DNA from: Streptococcus sp. S5
GTDB lineage: Bacteria; Bacillota; Bacilli; Lactobacillales; Streptococcaceae
DNA length: 64,000 bases
Assembly: GCF_034134805.1 (NCBI RefSeq)
Contig: NZ_CP139419.1
Location: forward strand, 1,550,001-1,614,000
Reading direction: 5' to 3'
Shown here: positions 63,585-64,000 of the stretch, one piece after another
How positions within the stretch are numbered: position 1 is the stretch's first letter
How the letters are laid out: the number at the start of each line of letters is the position of its first letter
The notes under the pieces: generated by a model
The model's input: only the letters and a program-made list of their open reading frames with translations
Database searches by the model: none
What the model was told of the DNA's origin: nothing
Translations under genes and position numbers: made by a program

Positions 63585-64000
63585 CTACTTGCCACTATCC
63601 CTAAAGGGATCTTCATATTCTTTTACACTCAACTTATCTAAAGCAATATCTTTTCGCTCTTGTTCCTGAATGTATTTCTTTATTGTGGCTTCATTGAGGC
63701 CAACTGTACTTACATAATATCCCTCTGCCCAAAAATGTCGATTTCCAAACTTATATTTCAGATTTGCGTGTTTATCGAACATCATTAGAGCACTTTTACC
63801 TTTTAAATATCCCATGAAGCTTGCAACACTAATTCTAGGTGGAATGCTTACCAACATATGAACATGATCTGGCATTAAATGGCCTTCGATAATCTCAACA
63901 CCTTTATAACTACATAATCTATGGAATATTTCTCCCAAACTACTTCGATATTGATTATAGATCACTTTTCGTCTATACTTAGGGGTGAACACAATGTGAT
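63585..64000 (-). CDS. tnpA: IS200/IS605 TnpA transposase (5' end outside window)
   Basis: Y1 HUH transposase; 138 codons are inside the window and the start lies to the right. IVFTPKYRRKVIYN at the beginning, the HUH pair in HLMPDHVHMLVSIPP, and the tyrosine helix NEATIKKYIQEQER. Single-strand DNA transposition by TnpA uses this tyrosine. Frame is intact up to the edge, so the element may be active. The folded end lies just downstream. Confidence 0.92.
   Translation of the reverse strand, partial: HIVFTPKYRRKVIYNQYRSSLGEIFHRLCSYKGVEIIEGHLMPDHVHMLVSIPPRISVASFMGYLKGKSALMMFDKHANLKYKFGNRHFWAEGYYVSTVGLNEATIKKYIQEQERKDIALDKLSVKEYEDPFRDSGK

Overview
The window reads as a chromosomal segment of a Streptococcus of the mitis/sanguinis group, perhaps close to S. 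parasanguinis (species is inference). Evidence: the murF-ddl-recR-pbp2b cluster, the glmU-nudF-macP-mtnN operon, an adcAII-pht zinc pair under an AdcR-type palindrome, many LxxC lipoproteins, moderate-to-low GC, and small intergenic repeats. No rRNA, tRNA or CRISPR array was found.

Layout. 0-6.9 kb: start of murF, then ddl, recR and pbp2b (cell wall and recombination), a DUF3290/DUF421 membrane pair, exoA and a VOC protein. 6.9-10 kb: a lipoprotein cassette flanked by a direct repeat of the VOC gene end, and an orphan oligopeptide-binding lipoprotein. 10.3-14.4 kb: nth, a DUF898-like protein, mtnN, macP, nudF, glmU. 14.4-25.3 kb: ASCH/Nudix pair, an AT-rich FtsX-type ABC exporter beside a decayed gene, SDR plus DUF2829 (Tad2-family) pair, APC permease, a PadR-DUF1129-DUF1129 operon with a readable operator, and a second oligopeptide-binding lipoprotein. 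25.3-35.8 kb: a BceAB-like exporter without its own regulator, lipoproteins, DUF915 hydrolase, PTS-IIC-like protein, an MFS pump with promoter/operator/structured leader, a VIT family transporter behind a PerR-like box and an FMN reductase. 36-42.5 kb: an accessory island with two Rpn-type nuclease genes around an L-2-hydroxyacid dehydrogenase, an AT-rich GIY-YIG/DUF2075 helicase plus MazG-like pair (candidate defence operon), and TIGR02328/YbgA genes. 42.5-50 kb: divergent SemiSWEETs, a second BceAB exporter with a 42-codon leader ORF and a BceRS two-component system, and a DUF2974 hydrolase. 50-64 kb: pht-adcAII, a DUF6287 protein, DUF2975/HTH pair, metG, gpmA, three overlapping genes for membrane-anchored unknown proteins, perR, a 51-residue membrane protein and an IS200/IS605 element running off the window.

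Three intergenic repeat families stand out. Family A (eight copies, about 175 or 225 bp) sits almost always within about 20 bp of a stop codon and carries terminator-like ends. Family B (four copies, about 140 bp) has terminal inverted repeats and three hairpins whose stems differ between copies but stay paired; one copy is interrupted by a family A element. Family C (two loci) is a tandem terminator-like unit with covarying stems.

Connections: the BceRS pair at 46.9-48.5 kb probably controls both BceAB exporters, because the same TTACA-N4-TGTAA palindrome lies before each; PerR at 62.6 kb may control the VIT transporter at 34.6 kb; AdcAII and Pht should work together in zinc uptake. All functional calls are by reading the sequence; no database search was run.
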